A DNA stretch of 9,579 bases from Chitinophaga pinensis. Its GTDB lineage: Bacteria > Bacteroidota > Bacteroidia > Flavobacteriales_D > Crocinitomicaceae. This document shows, in pieces, positions 1 through 7,130 of this stretch. A program made the translations under genes and the position numbers. The stretch is taken from contig CAMBMC010000075.1 of the NCBI GenBank assembly GCA_945868555.1, positions 1 through 9,579 of the forward strand. Direction: 5' to 3'. The notes under the pieces were generated by a model. It did no database searches. It was not told the DNA's origin and worked only from the letters and a program-made list of their open reading frames with translations. Each line of letters starts with the position of its first letter. Within the stretch, counting starts at the first letter, position 1.

Positions 1-1549
1 CAATGCGCGCATTCACACCATGACAGACGACACAAAAGTCTACGAAGCCATGGCCATTAAAGATGGTAAGTTGCTTGAAGTTGGTCCTGAGCGACAGATT
101 TTAAACAAGTATTCCGCTGAAGAAGAAATGGATGCCGGTGGAAAAGACATTTACCCTGGTTTAACCGATGCACATGGACACCTTTTGTCCTACGCTAAGC
201 AAAAGTTAAGTGTGAACCTTGTTGGATGTAAATCCTTTGATGAACTGCTTGTTCGTACCGAAAAATACCAAGACCGATACAAACGAAAGTTCGTCGTAGG
301 TAGCGGCTGGGACCAGTCACTCTGGGGAACCAATGATTTACCAACTAACGAAGGTCTCAATCGTTTGTTTCCAAACACACCTGTTTGTCTGTACCGCATT
401 GACGGTCATTCTCTTTTGGCCAATGATGCCGCGTTGAAAAAAGCCGGTATCGGTCCTGAATCAAACATCAGCGGTGGCATCATCCATGTGAAAGATGGAA
501 AATGTACCGGTTTATTGGTGGACAATGCCATGGAGCCGATGAACCGTCTTATCCCCCCTTTTTCGCGCAAAGAAATCAAATCAGCGATTCTCGAAATTCA
601 ACAAGAATTGTTTCAATACGGCATAGTTGGTGTGCATGAAGCAGGTATTGAGTTCGCAGACATTTCACTGTTCGAAGAGCTGATCGACTCCAAAAAACTT
701 CAACTTGAGGTCTATGCGATGCTTTTACCCAGCAAAGCAAATATGGACTTCGTGCGAAAGCAGGGGAAATACCGCCACAAAAACCTCATCATTCGGAGTT
801 TCAAAGTGATGGGCGATGGCGCATTGGGTTCGCGGGGTGCCTTTTTGAAGCAGCCCTACAGCGATCAACACAATCACTTCGGAGTACTCACAACTCCGAT
901 TGGAGAGATGAAACGCATTGCTAATTTCTGCGAGGCCAATGACTATCAAATGAATACCCATGCCATTGGCGATTCAACAAACCGCATCTTATTGGACATC
1001 TACAAATCCATCTTCGAGGTAAAACCCGATCATCGTTGGAGGATTGAGCATGCGCAAGTTGTTGACCCAATAGATTTTGTGTTGTTTTCAAATTATGGTG
1101 TTTTTCCATCTGTTCAGCCAACCCATGCGGTCAGTGATCAGCGCTGGGCAGAGCAACGATTGGGAAAAGAACGTATGGCTGGAGCCTATGCCTACAGAAC
1201 GTTATTGGAGAAATACGGAATGTTGGCTATTGGAACCGACTTTCCAGTTGAGTTGACCGACCCATTCTTAACGATTCAAGCAGCCGTGAAACGCAAAAAC
1301 GGTGAGAACTTTCCTGCTGGTGGCTTTTACTCCAATGAGGCCATTACTCTTGAAGATTGCATGAAAGGAATGACCATCTGGGCTGCATTTGCCTCCTTTC
1401 AAGAGAACCGAACAGGATCCTTAGAAAAGGGAAAAGAAGCAACCTTTGTCATATTCGAGCATTCTATTCAAGCCGGCGAGACCTACGATCCTAATTTTGC
1501 CAACCATGTATTCATTCGTGGGAAGAAGGTTTATAGCACAGATTATTAA
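1..1549 (+). CDS. YtcJ-type metal-dependent amidohydrolase (Amidohydro_3), 5' end outside window
   Basis: Predicted zinc-type hydrolase of the amidohydrolase superfamily, YtcJ/Amidohydro_3 branch; the substrate cannot be told (members act on amides and N-substituted formamides). The frame is open from nt 2, and the six codons before the ATG at 20 read NARIHT, which completes the N-terminal strand usual in this family (NA.I.TM, then EAMAIKDG, then G), so the true start lies left of the window. Numbering from that ATG: metal-binding HGH at 52-54 after PGLTD, GWDQ 97-100, RIDGHS 126-131, lysine 262 in the FKVMGDGALGSRG block (possible bridging lysine), H314 in THAIGD, H344 in EHAQ, and catalytic-type D407 in GTDFPVE. 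All core motifs are intact. Any signal or lipoprotein peptide would lie upstream and is not visible. The gene ends 4 bp from the convergent PorP-family gene, with no separate terminator. Confidence 0.9.
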   Translation, partial: NARIHTMTDDTKVYEAMAIKDGKLLEVGPERQILNKYSAEEEMDAGGKDIYPGLTDAHGHLLSYAKQKLSVNLVGCKSFDELLVRTEKYQDRYKRKFVVGSGWDQSLWGTNDLPTNEGLNRLFPNTPVCLYRIDGHSLLANDAALKKAGIGPESNISGGIIHVKDGKCTGLLVDNAMEPMNRLIPPFSRKEIKSAILEIQQELFQYGIVGVHEAGIEFADISLFEELIDSKKLQLEVYAMLLPSKANMDFVRKQGKYRHKNLIIRSFKVMGDGALGSRGAFLKQPYSDQHNHFGVLTTPIGEMKRIANFCEANDYQMNTHAIGDSTNRILLDIYKSIFEVKPDHRWRIEHAQVVDPIDFVLFSNYGVFPSVQPTHAVSDQRWAEQRLGKERMAGAYAYRTLLEKYGMLAIGTDFPVELTDPFLTIQAAVKRKNGENFPAGGFYSNEAITLEDCMKGMTIWAAFASFQENRTGSLEKGKEATFVIFEHSIQAGETYDPNFANHVFIRGKKVYSTDY

Positions 1550-1553
1550 ATGT

Positions 1554-2510
1554 TTAGAAAGAAGGACAAGAAACCAATTTGAATTGTTGAATTTTCGGCT
1601 TGCACGTGAGGTTGATACCGAGCGAAATTTCGTGTGAACCACCTGATACGATATTATTCAGTTTTGATACTGTAACATCGTAACTGTAGCCCAATTTAAA
1701 ACGTCCTGTATTGATTCCCATTGTGATTATGAATGCATCTTTATTTCGGTACCACACACCCATAGTGAATGCGCTGTATTTAAAGTAGGTGCCGATATTT
1801 AATTCTTGAAAACCATTTTGATTTTGGTAAATAATATTCGGCATTATGGACGTTTTACTCGAGTACTTAGATTTTCCACCAATTTTAATTTCCGCTCCCA
1901 TGTGAACTGTAGTGCGCATTGGCAGTATAGATTCTCCAACAATCATTGATTCATTCATCGGAACCATATGATGAAATGCCGCTCCAGCAAAAAAATTCTT
2001 GTTAAAGAACACAAACCCTGATGATGCATCGAAAAATCCTCTTGAACCACCTCTAGGCACATCACCAGTAGAATAAATAAAACCACGTCGCGGATCAATC
2101 ATATCTCCAAACGTTAATTTATCCCAATCGAGTGATTTTTGAATCCATGCAGCACGCGCGCCAACCTGCAGTTTCCACCTACGGCCCAATTTTAAATGAT
2201 ATGAATAAATTAAGCCCAACATGGAGGTTTTAATTGTTCCTTGTCCTTGTTGATCATTGGTCACAAGAATCCCAATTCCTCCTGAAATATTGCTGAAATA
2301 GCTATCCCAAGAAGCGCTGGTTGTCACATAATTTCCTGACAAATTGGGCCATTCGTTCCGGTAGTTTGATGCAAAGCGCGAACAACCGTATGAGCCAGCC
2401 AAAGCTGGATTCAAATACAATGGGTTCGCATAAAACTGCGTGAAGGTTGGGTCTTGACCAAATGAAGTGCTTGAAACCAAAAGTGCGGTGATGAAGAGTA
2501 GTTTTTTCAT
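1554..2510 (-). CDS. PorP/SprF-family type IX secretion-associated outer membrane protein
   Basis: A 318-residue predicted outer membrane beta-barrel of the PorP/SprF family (Bacteroidota only). Founding members PorP (Porphyromonas) and SprF (Flavobacterium) work with the type IX secretion system, SprF being needed to deliver the adhesin SprB. Visible signs: signal peptide 1-19 (MKK, hydrophobic core, cleavage after FGQ); the hallmark start DPTFTQFYANPLYLNPALAG at 20-39; R51 and W54 of the R..WP motif; GGIG at 77-80; alternating hydrophobic strands throughout; the closing SHEISLG strand at 292-298; and a short cysteine-containing tail ending CPSF. Length is normal. There is no Shine-Dalgarno, only an A/T-rich leader. 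It lies 3 nt after the anti-sigma/barrel gene, so it is very likely co-transcribed and translationally coupled. The family has many paralogues, so a porP or sprF symbol would be over-precise. No large secreted cargo gene is visible beside it. Confidence 0.93.
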   Translation of the reverse strand: MKKLLFITALLVSSTSFGQDPTFTQFYANPLYLNPALAGSYGCSRFASNYRNEWPNLSGNYVTTSASWDSYFSNISGGIGILVTNDQQGQGTIKTSMLGLIYSYHLKLGRRWKLQVGARAAWIQKSLDWDKLTFGDMIDPRRGFIYSTGDVPRGGSRGFFDASSGFVFFNKNFFAGAAFHHMVPMNESMIVGESILPMRTTVHMGAEIKIGGKSKYSSKTSIMPNIIYQNQNGFQELNIGTYFKYSAFTMGVWYRNKDAFIITMGINTGRFKLGYSYDVTVSKLNNIVSGGSHEISLGINLTCKPKIQQFKLVSCPSF

Positions 2511-2513
2511 AAT

Positions 2514-4286
2514 TTATAGATTTAGGAGACGCTGCCCCATGCGGTTTGGTTTAGTTAGGATGCGAATAGTCAATTGATGTGATAAAAATTGTTTCCCGAA
2601 GACTTCTGAATGCGTTAAATCCGCATTGTAAGCCAACATGAAATGGTTGAATTTGACTCCTAAGGACACTGCAGGATCGAGTTGTGAAGAAATCGCTCCT
2701 CCCACTGTAATCCATTGGTAGCGTAGATTTACACCCAACCATGCCTCTTTCAATGTCTCATATTGCTGATACACGAGGTACGGAGAAACGCCGAAGTGCT
2801 CCTTGCGTGACTCGTAATCCGTTCCTAGTGTAGCAATGAAGTATTGCCCAGAGCGTCGAATGTCTGTCAAATTGCTTGAGTAAATGTTGTCGGTGTGTTT
2901 CAATAAATTATCCCCTTGAACGCTGGCATAGAACCAACGGGTGTTTACAGAAAGTCCTAATCCCAAGTCGCGGTACCACAAGGAACGACCAATTGGCATT
3001 TGTCCAACAGCATAAAACTGATGTGGATTTAAACGCTCCATTTCAACCATTGATCCCGTCTGAATTTTTGTTGGATCAATTGTTTTGTTGCCCATCGTGA
3101 AGCGGAATGACGGTTCAACGATGACATTTCTGCTCACAGAGAATTTAGGTGAATAGGTGAATGATGAGTGTATGTTTTGGATTCCACCATTGGCATATTG
3201 TGAATGACTAAGCACAAGCCCTAGTCCTCCGCGCATGCCGTATGAATAACCATCCACGGAGACGCTATTCATCAGCTGCTGATTTGGCTGTCCGGCCCAC
3301 TGCAGACGTGAAATCGTTTGAACACGTGTGGCCAACAATGTTCCAACTGAACCAAAATTCACCTCTGTAGGCTGCATTCCAGGTAGATGATAATGTGGAT
3401 CTTTCAAGTTCTTCAAGGCAATTGGATTGTCCAACATGCGACTCACTGCGCGACCTGCTTGACGAAGTTTTGAGGCAAAGCTTTCTTTGTAGAAACTATG
3501 TGTTTGACTTGTTCTCAGTGTTGTCGTAGTTTTTACCTCTTGTTCAGAAACTGTCTCGTTGATTGCCACATCCTGAATCACTTTTTCTGTAAGCTCAGAT
3601 TGCTCATTGATTGCATCTACTTCTTCTTTCTTTTCAGCAGTTACTGACTTATCTTCCTCTTGTTTGGAAAGAGGCACCACCGTTGTTTGCTCATTTATTT
3701 GCTGTAAAGAACTGAGGTGAGTTGAATTTTCATTCGTCACATTGTTAGGCGAATCAATTGTGTTTGCCATTTCACCTGAAGCCATTTCTACATTTGATCG
3801 ATCAGTTTGCTCAACAACTTGATTTTGGATGGCTTGAGGAACAACTTCCAGCAAAGTTGAAATTGCTGTTGCAGCCATGGTTCCTGCGCCTGTAAGATCT
3901 TCCGATGTCGTTCGCGTTTCGGCCGACTGAAGATCGACTATATCTATTATTTTCTTCGTTTCCCTTTGTGAAGTAAAAACCGCAGTTGATTGCTCTTCTG
4001 CTGATGGCCAATACATTACTGTTCCCAAGGCAATAATTCCAGCGATGGATGCCATTCCCATGGACATGAAAAGTCCTACTGGTCGGCGGCGAATGATTTT
4101 GTTTGTGTGCGGATAAGCTACTTCAAAATCGTCCACTTTCGACAATTCCCACATATCGCGGTCAACATCCAGTTCAGGATGCTGAATCAGAAAAGTCTCC
4201 AGTTGTGCCACTTGTTCCTCACTAAGGTTACCCTCCATGAGCTCAAAAAGCCAACGATCGATGTTAGAAAATGATGGATTGCTCAT
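2514..4286 (-). CDS. Predicted dual-membrane-spanning anti-sigma factor with C-terminal PorP/SprF-like barrel
   Basis: A 590-residue protein in four parts. Residues 1-65 are a soluble anti-sigma-like domain (W12, LMEGNLSEEQ 16-25, FLIQHPEL 32-39) of the Bacteroidota type with no zinc ligands; the whole protein has no cysteine. Basic RRR 66-68 precedes a single transmembrane helix at about 70-92, which places the N terminus in the cytoplasm. Residues 95-295 are a low-complexity Glu/Thr/Gln/Ser/Val-rich linker, probably periplasmic. Residues 296-578 look like a PorP/SprF barrel: 296-330 align without gaps to residues 20-54 of the neighbouring PorP protein (8 identities including D, P, N, G, R, R, W), and 549-576 match its last strands (F.L.Y..D.T.S, then SH). 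There is no signal peptide; the helix would do the targeting. The start overlaps the sigma-factor stop by 4 nt (ATGA). The plan resembles the Dma anti-sigma factors of Bacteroides. Binding to the sigma factor is inferred from context; the barrel is inferred from the alignment. Confidence 0.82.
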   Translation of the reverse strand: MSNPSFSNIDRWLFELMEGNLSEEQVAQLETFLIQHPELDVDRDMWELSKVDDFEVAYPHTNKIIRRRPVGLFMSMGMASIAGIIALGTVMYWPSAEEQSTAVFTSQRETKKIIDIVDLQSAETRTTSEDLTGAGTMAATAISTLLEVVPQAIQNQVVEQTDRSNVEMASGEMANTIDSPNNVTNENSTHLSSLQQINEQTTVVPLSKQEEDKSVTAEKKEEVDAINEQSELTEKVIQDVAINETVSEQEVKTTTTLRTSQTHSFYKESFASKLRQAGRAVSRMLDNPIALKNLKDPHYHLPGMQPTEVNFGSVGTLLATRVQTISRLQWAGQPNQQLMNSVSVDGYSYGMRGGLGLVLSHSQYANGGIQNIHSSFTYSPKFSVSRNVIVEPSFRFTMGNKTIDPTKIQTGSMVEMERLNPHQFYAVGQMPIGRSLWYRDLGLGLSVNTRWFYASVQGDNLLKHTDNIYSSNLTDIRRSGQYFIATLGTDYESRKEHFGVSPYLVYQQYETLKEAWLGVNLRYQWITVGGAISSQLDPAVSLGVKFNHFMLAYNADLTHSEVFGKQFLSHQLTIRILTKPNRMGQRLLNL

Positions 4287-4771
4287 ACGAGTTGTGTCAA
4301 ACCTTTTAACTGCTTTTTAATTTTATTCCTCGCTCTAAACAAATAGACCTTCACTTGGGAAGGTGAAAGTTCAAGAATATCGCCTATTTCATCATAGCTA
4401 TATCCTTCGAGATCCCGCAACAGAATAATACTTTTCTGTACAGGGGGAAGTATACTTACAGCGCGGTCAACGACTTGTTTTGATTCGAATACACTACGTT
4501 CTATTTTTGCTGTTTCAGGAATCAAATCGTCTCCCGGCAAAATCATACGTTGTTTTTTCATCACATAATTAATCATTGCATTGTGTGCTGTTGTAAACAT
4601 CCAGGCCTTGGCCTTCTCCGCTTCCACTTTCTTTCGGTTGATCCAGAGTTTTTCAAAAACATCTTGTACAATATCTTGGGCATCTTCAGAATTCCGAAGA
4701 AACTTCAACGCAAAGCCGTAAAGTTTACCGCTGTGCGTGCAGACTGCAATATTGTATTCTTGTCTTTTCAA
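4283..4771 (-). CDS. ECF-family RNA polymerase sigma factor, ECF21-like
   Basis: A 162-residue sigma-70 factor of the extracytoplasmic function class, with only regions 2 and 4. Region 2 covers about 10-75: LYGFALKFLRN at 17-27, DAQDIVQDVFEKLW at 30-43 (core-binding helix), and EKAKAWMFTTAHN at 52-64 with basic residues after it for the -10 contact. Region 4 covers about 97-155, with ILPPVQ at 107-112 and the helix-turn-helix at 124-152 (YSYDEIGDILELSPSQV then KVYLFRARNKIK). The EKAK..LFTTAH block is what I associate with the Bacteroidota ECF21 group; the group call is from memory. The start is TTG at 4769-4771: a stop lies 21 nt upstream in frame, no ATG falls between, and a later ATG would remove region 2. 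The stop overlaps the next gene by 4 nt, the usual sigma/anti-sigma pairing. Self-activation is plausible given the upstream motifs. Confidence 0.92.
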   Translation of the reverse strand: MKRQEYNIAVCTHSGKLYGFALKFLRNSEDAQDIVQDVFEKLWINRKKVEAEKAKAWMFTTAHNAMINYVMKKQRMILPGDDLIPETAKIERSVFESKQVVDRAVSILPPVQKSIILLRDLEGYSYDEIGDILELSPSQVKVYLFRARNKIKKQLKGLTQLV

Positions 4772-4811
4772 AACAGTGTTCCGAGGTAGCAGTTAAAACA
4801 ATTTGATAACT

Positions 4812-4855
4812 CTTAAAGTTACATGGTGAACGATATTTACATCGTTTTAAGTTAC
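4812..4855 (-). promoter_or_regulatory. Paired GTAAC direct repeats, candidate ECF-type promoter of the sigma operon
   Basis: On the minus strand, two near-identical 11-mers, GTAACTTAAAA (4855-4845) and GTAACTTTAAG (4822-4812), lie 33 bp apart, about three helical turns. GTAAC resembles the AAC-containing -35 element of many ECF promoters. The upstream copy is followed after 18 nt by CGTT (4832-4829), a loose match to a CGT-type -10. If it is used, the sigma operon would be self-activated, with a leader of about 50 nt. Motif spacing is slightly long, so this is a candidate only. Confidence 0.35.
4829..4846. repeat. Perfect 6-bp inverted repeat in the divergent promoter region
   Basis: AACGAT, 6 nt, ATCGTT: a perfect dyad lying between the two GTAAC repeats and upstream of the sigma gene. 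It could be an operator for a dimeric regulator or a small hairpin in the leader of the sigma mRNA. It has no U-run, so it is not an intrinsic terminator. Short perfect dyads also arise by chance in A/T-rich DNA. Confidence 0.4.
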
Positions 4856-4862
4856 AAATCTA
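4855..4862 (-). promoter_or_regulatory. Candidate housekeeping -7 box (TAnnTTTG) for the sigma operon
   Basis: The minus strand reads TAGATTTG, an exact match to the Bacteroidota TAnnTTTG -7 element. At the expected 19-bp distance upstream there is no TTTG; the nearest TTTG is only 12 nt upstream, within a small dyad (GGTTT, ATC, AAACC at 4868-4880). Transcription from here would start near 4848 and give a leader of about 77 nt before the TTG start at 4771. A constitutive promoter alongside an autoregulated one is common for ECF operons. Confidence 0.4.
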
Positions 4863-4989
4863 TAAACGGTTTATCAAACCGAGTCGTTGAACGAATATTT
4901 AGTGGTTTCGGCTGAACAAATTCTAGTTTCTACCGAACACTTTTTTAGCAAAAAAATAAATACATTTAACATTCTAAAACTGAAGTACT

Positions 4990-6753
4990 ATGATAGAAGC
5001 AAATCGCTTATTCGATATTCCTTATTACCAGCAACGCACCTACCCAAATTCAGGGATGTTCGTGACGAAGAAAGAAGGCTCATGGCACAAAATGTCGTGT
5101 GATGAATTTTTGAACGAGGTCATGATCGTTTCCCGAGGATTGATTGCTTTAGGCGTGAGTAAAGGCGATAATGTTGCATTGGTTTCATCTAACCGTGTGG
5201 AGTGGAATGTCATGGACATTGCAATCCAGCAAATTGGAGCCATTGTAGTTCCTCTGTATCCAAACATTTCAGAAAGTGATTACAAATATATTCTGAACGA
5301 TGCAGGAGTGAAAATGTGCGTGGTCAGCACGCTAGACCTTGTTACAAAAATCACACATGTTCGTGGCGATGTTCCAAGCTTGACCAATTTATACACTTTT
5401 GATTTGATTGACGGATTTGACCATTGGAACCTCATACATGCGCAATCTCAAGAGATCGAGGAGTCAGATGTTCAGGCACGAATGAACGAAGTAAAAAGTC
5501 ATGATTTAGCAACAATCATTTACACCTCTGGAACAACTGGAAATCCAAAAGGAGTTATGCTTTCGCACCACAACATCCTCGCCAATGTGTCGGGATGTAA
5601 GGAGCCAATTCCAGCGGACAACACTTCGAAAGTACTTACCTTCTTACCTGTTTGTCATATCTATGAGCGCATGTTGCATTACCTCTACATGTACATTGGT
5701 TGTTCGATTCATTTCGCCGAATCAATGGAAACCATTGGTGACAATATCCGTGAAGTAAAACCAGATGTTTTTTCGGCAGTTCCGAGACTCATTGAAAAGG
5801 TGTTCGACCGCATCATGGCCAAAGGGGACGATTTGACAGGAATCAAGCGCAGACTTTTTTTCTGGGCTGTAGGTTTAGCTGAAGAATACGATGTTGTAGG
5901 CAGAAGCTGGTGGTACAACTTCCGTCTTTCAATTGCCCGAAAATTAATTTTTTCGAAATGGCAAGAAGCGCTTGGTGGAAACGTACGCGCTATTGCTTCG
6001 GGGAGTGCTGCACTTCAACCTCGCCTAGCACGTATTTTCCTTGCGGCTGACATTCCTATTCTTGAAGGATATGGTCTGACTGAAACCTCTCCTGTAGTCT
6101 CTGTAAACTCATTTATCCGCGGCATTCGCATCGGTACTGTCGGAGCATTGATTGACGATGTTCACGTTCGCATTGCCGAGGATGGAGAAATTTTAGTGAA
6201 AGGCCCGAATGTCATGATGGGTTATTACAATTTACCGGAGGCGACAGCCGAAGCGATTGATACTGAAGGATGGTTCCACACAGGTGACATCGGAATGTTT
6301 GTTGAAGATAAATTTTTAAAAATTACCGACCGAAAGAAGGAGATTTTCAAAACCTCAGGCGGAAAATACATTGTTCCACAAGCGATGGAGAATAAGTTCA
6401 AGGAATCTCGTTTTATTGAACAAATCATAGTGATTGGCGAAGGAGAAAAGTTCCCATCCGCATTCATTGTTCCGAGTTTTGCATTTGTCAAAGAATGGGC
6501 ACAGCGCAAGGGAATAGATTTAGGTGATGGCAGCAATCATTCTATTGCAAAAGACAACCACGTCATTGGTCGCATTCAGGAAGAAATCGACGAATTCAAT
6601 AAAGGGTTCGGTAACTGGGAACAAATCAAAAAATTCGTTCTCCTTGACAAAGAGTTTTCTATTGAAGCTGAGGAATTGACACCAACTTTAAAATTGAAGC
6701 GCAAGAAAATTTTGGAAAGGTACCAAAAGGAATATGCGACAATTTACGCTTAA
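4990..6753 (+). CDS. Long-chain fatty acyl-CoA synthetase (AMP-forming, FadD15-like)
   Basis: A 587-residue adenylate-forming enzyme that activates fatty acids to acyl-AMP and then acyl-CoA, for beta-oxidation or lipid synthesis; probably cytoplasmic or peripheral at the inner membrane. All core motifs are present: P-loop YTSGTTGNPKGV at 178-189, LPVCHIYER at 219-227 typical of bacterial long-chain synthetases, GSAALQP 338-344, EGYGLTETSP 359-368, GWFHTGDIG 427-435 with ATP-ribose-binding D432, ITDRKKEIFKTSGGKY 445-460 at the hinge, and LTPTLKLKRK at 563-572 holding the likely catalytic lysine (K568 or K570). Length is normal for the bacterial long-chain group. The gene diverges from the sigma operon across about 200 bp. 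No clear Shine-Dalgarno precedes the ATG; TACATTTA at 4961-4968 is a one-mismatch -7 box with no good -33 partner. Chain-length preference cannot be read from sequence alone. It ends 14 bp from a convergent gene. Confidence 0.95.
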   Translation: MIEANRLFDIPYYQQRTYPNSGMFVTKKEGSWHKMSCDEFLNEVMIVSRGLIALGVSKGDNVALVSSNRVEWNVMDIAIQQIGAIVVPLYPNISESDYKYILNDAGVKMCVVSTLDLVTKITHVRGDVPSLTNLYTFDLIDGFDHWNLIHAQSQEIEESDVQARMNEVKSHDLATIIYTSGTTGNPKGVMLSHHNILANVSGCKEPIPADNTSKVLTFLPVCHIYERMLHYLYMYIGCSIHFAESMETIGDNIREVKPDVFSAVPRLIEKVFDRIMAKGDDLTGIKRRLFFWAVGLAEEYDVVGRSWWYNFRLSIARKLIFSKWQEALGGNVRAIASGSAALQPRLARIFLAADIPILEGYGLTETSPVVSVNSFIRGIRIGTVGALIDDVHVRIAEDGEILVKGPNVMMGYYNLPEATAEAIDTEGWFHTGDIGMFVEDKFLKITDRKKEIFKTSGGKYIVPQAMENKFKESRFIEQIIVIGEGEKFPSAFIVPSFAFVKEWAQRKGIDLGDGSNHSIAKDNHVIGRIQEEIDEFNKGFGNWEQIKKFVLLDKEFSIEAEELTPTLKLKRKKILERYQKEYATIYA

Positions 6754-6767
6754 ATTTAAAACGAGCA

Positions 6768-7106
6768 TTAGGGTTTCTTGACTGTAAATTTAACCGTGAC
6801 GTAATGGAATTCAGGGAAATACACAGCTTCCTCGAATTTTAATTTCATGGCATAATTGCGAACTTTTATTCGAATAGGCGTCGATGTGATTGTGGTGCCC
6901 TCTGCGATGTATTTCCCCGAGGTCACCTCACCTTTCCGATTGACAGCCAATGACATTACGACCGTTCCCGTGTAGAGGCTGTCTGTCACAGTAAAATTGG
7001 ATATTGAAATCATTTTTCGACCATCATCCACTAAGCTTCCTCCTATAATTTGTGCGGTAGATATGCCAGTTATGCTTAAAAACAGGATGAGAAAAAGAGC
7101 TTTCAT
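6768..7106 (-). CDS. Small secreted protein with TonB C-terminal-like domain
   Basis: A 112-residue protein with a signal peptide (MKALFLILFLSITGISTAQ, cleavage after about residue 18 or 19) and then one small domain at about 45-110. Its pattern (GTVVMSLAVNRKGEVTSGKY, then a G-T-T segment, an A/K helix 81-92, and a final strand VTVKFTVKK) resembles the TonB C-terminal / energy-transducer fold that is common in Bacteroidota as a stand-alone or C-terminal module. There is no membrane anchor or proline-rich arm, so it is not a working TonB by itself; a periplasmic adaptor or binding module is more likely. The function is unknown. ATG at 7104-7106 is chosen because it begins the signal peptide. 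It has its own upstream region with a GTAAC-N16-CGTA motif like that near the sigma operon. The domain call rests on pattern only. Confidence 0.75.
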   Translation of the reverse strand: MKALFLILFLSITGISTAQIIGGSLVDDGRKMISISNFTVTDSLYTGTVVMSLAVNRKGEVTSGKYIAEGTTITSTPIRIKVRNYAMKLKFEEAVYFPEFHYVTVKFTVKKP

Positions 7107-7130
7107 AGTCGTAAAGTTTACCGCGAAGGA

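Noticed and set aside
1549..1554. A terminator between the amidohydrolase and the convergent PorP gene
   Set aside because: Only 4 bp separate the stop codons and no hairpin with a T-run was seen there; termination must occur inside the opposing coding sequence or be factor-dependent.
2514..4286. Possibility that the 590-aa protein is two genes joined by a sequencing error
   Set aside because: The frame is continuous, there is no signal peptide or start-like context before the barrel region, and the linker joins smoothly. The fusion also agrees with the known dual-membrane anti-sigma plan.
4887..5102. Plus-strand open frame of 71 codons starting ahead of the acyl-CoA synthetase
   Set aside because: It overlaps the synthetase start in another frame, shows no motif or signal peptide, and ends inside conserved coding sequence.
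6225..6536. Minus-strand open frame of 103 codons inside the acyl-CoA synthetase
   Set aside because: Antisense to the conserved adenylation core; no protein-like features of its own.
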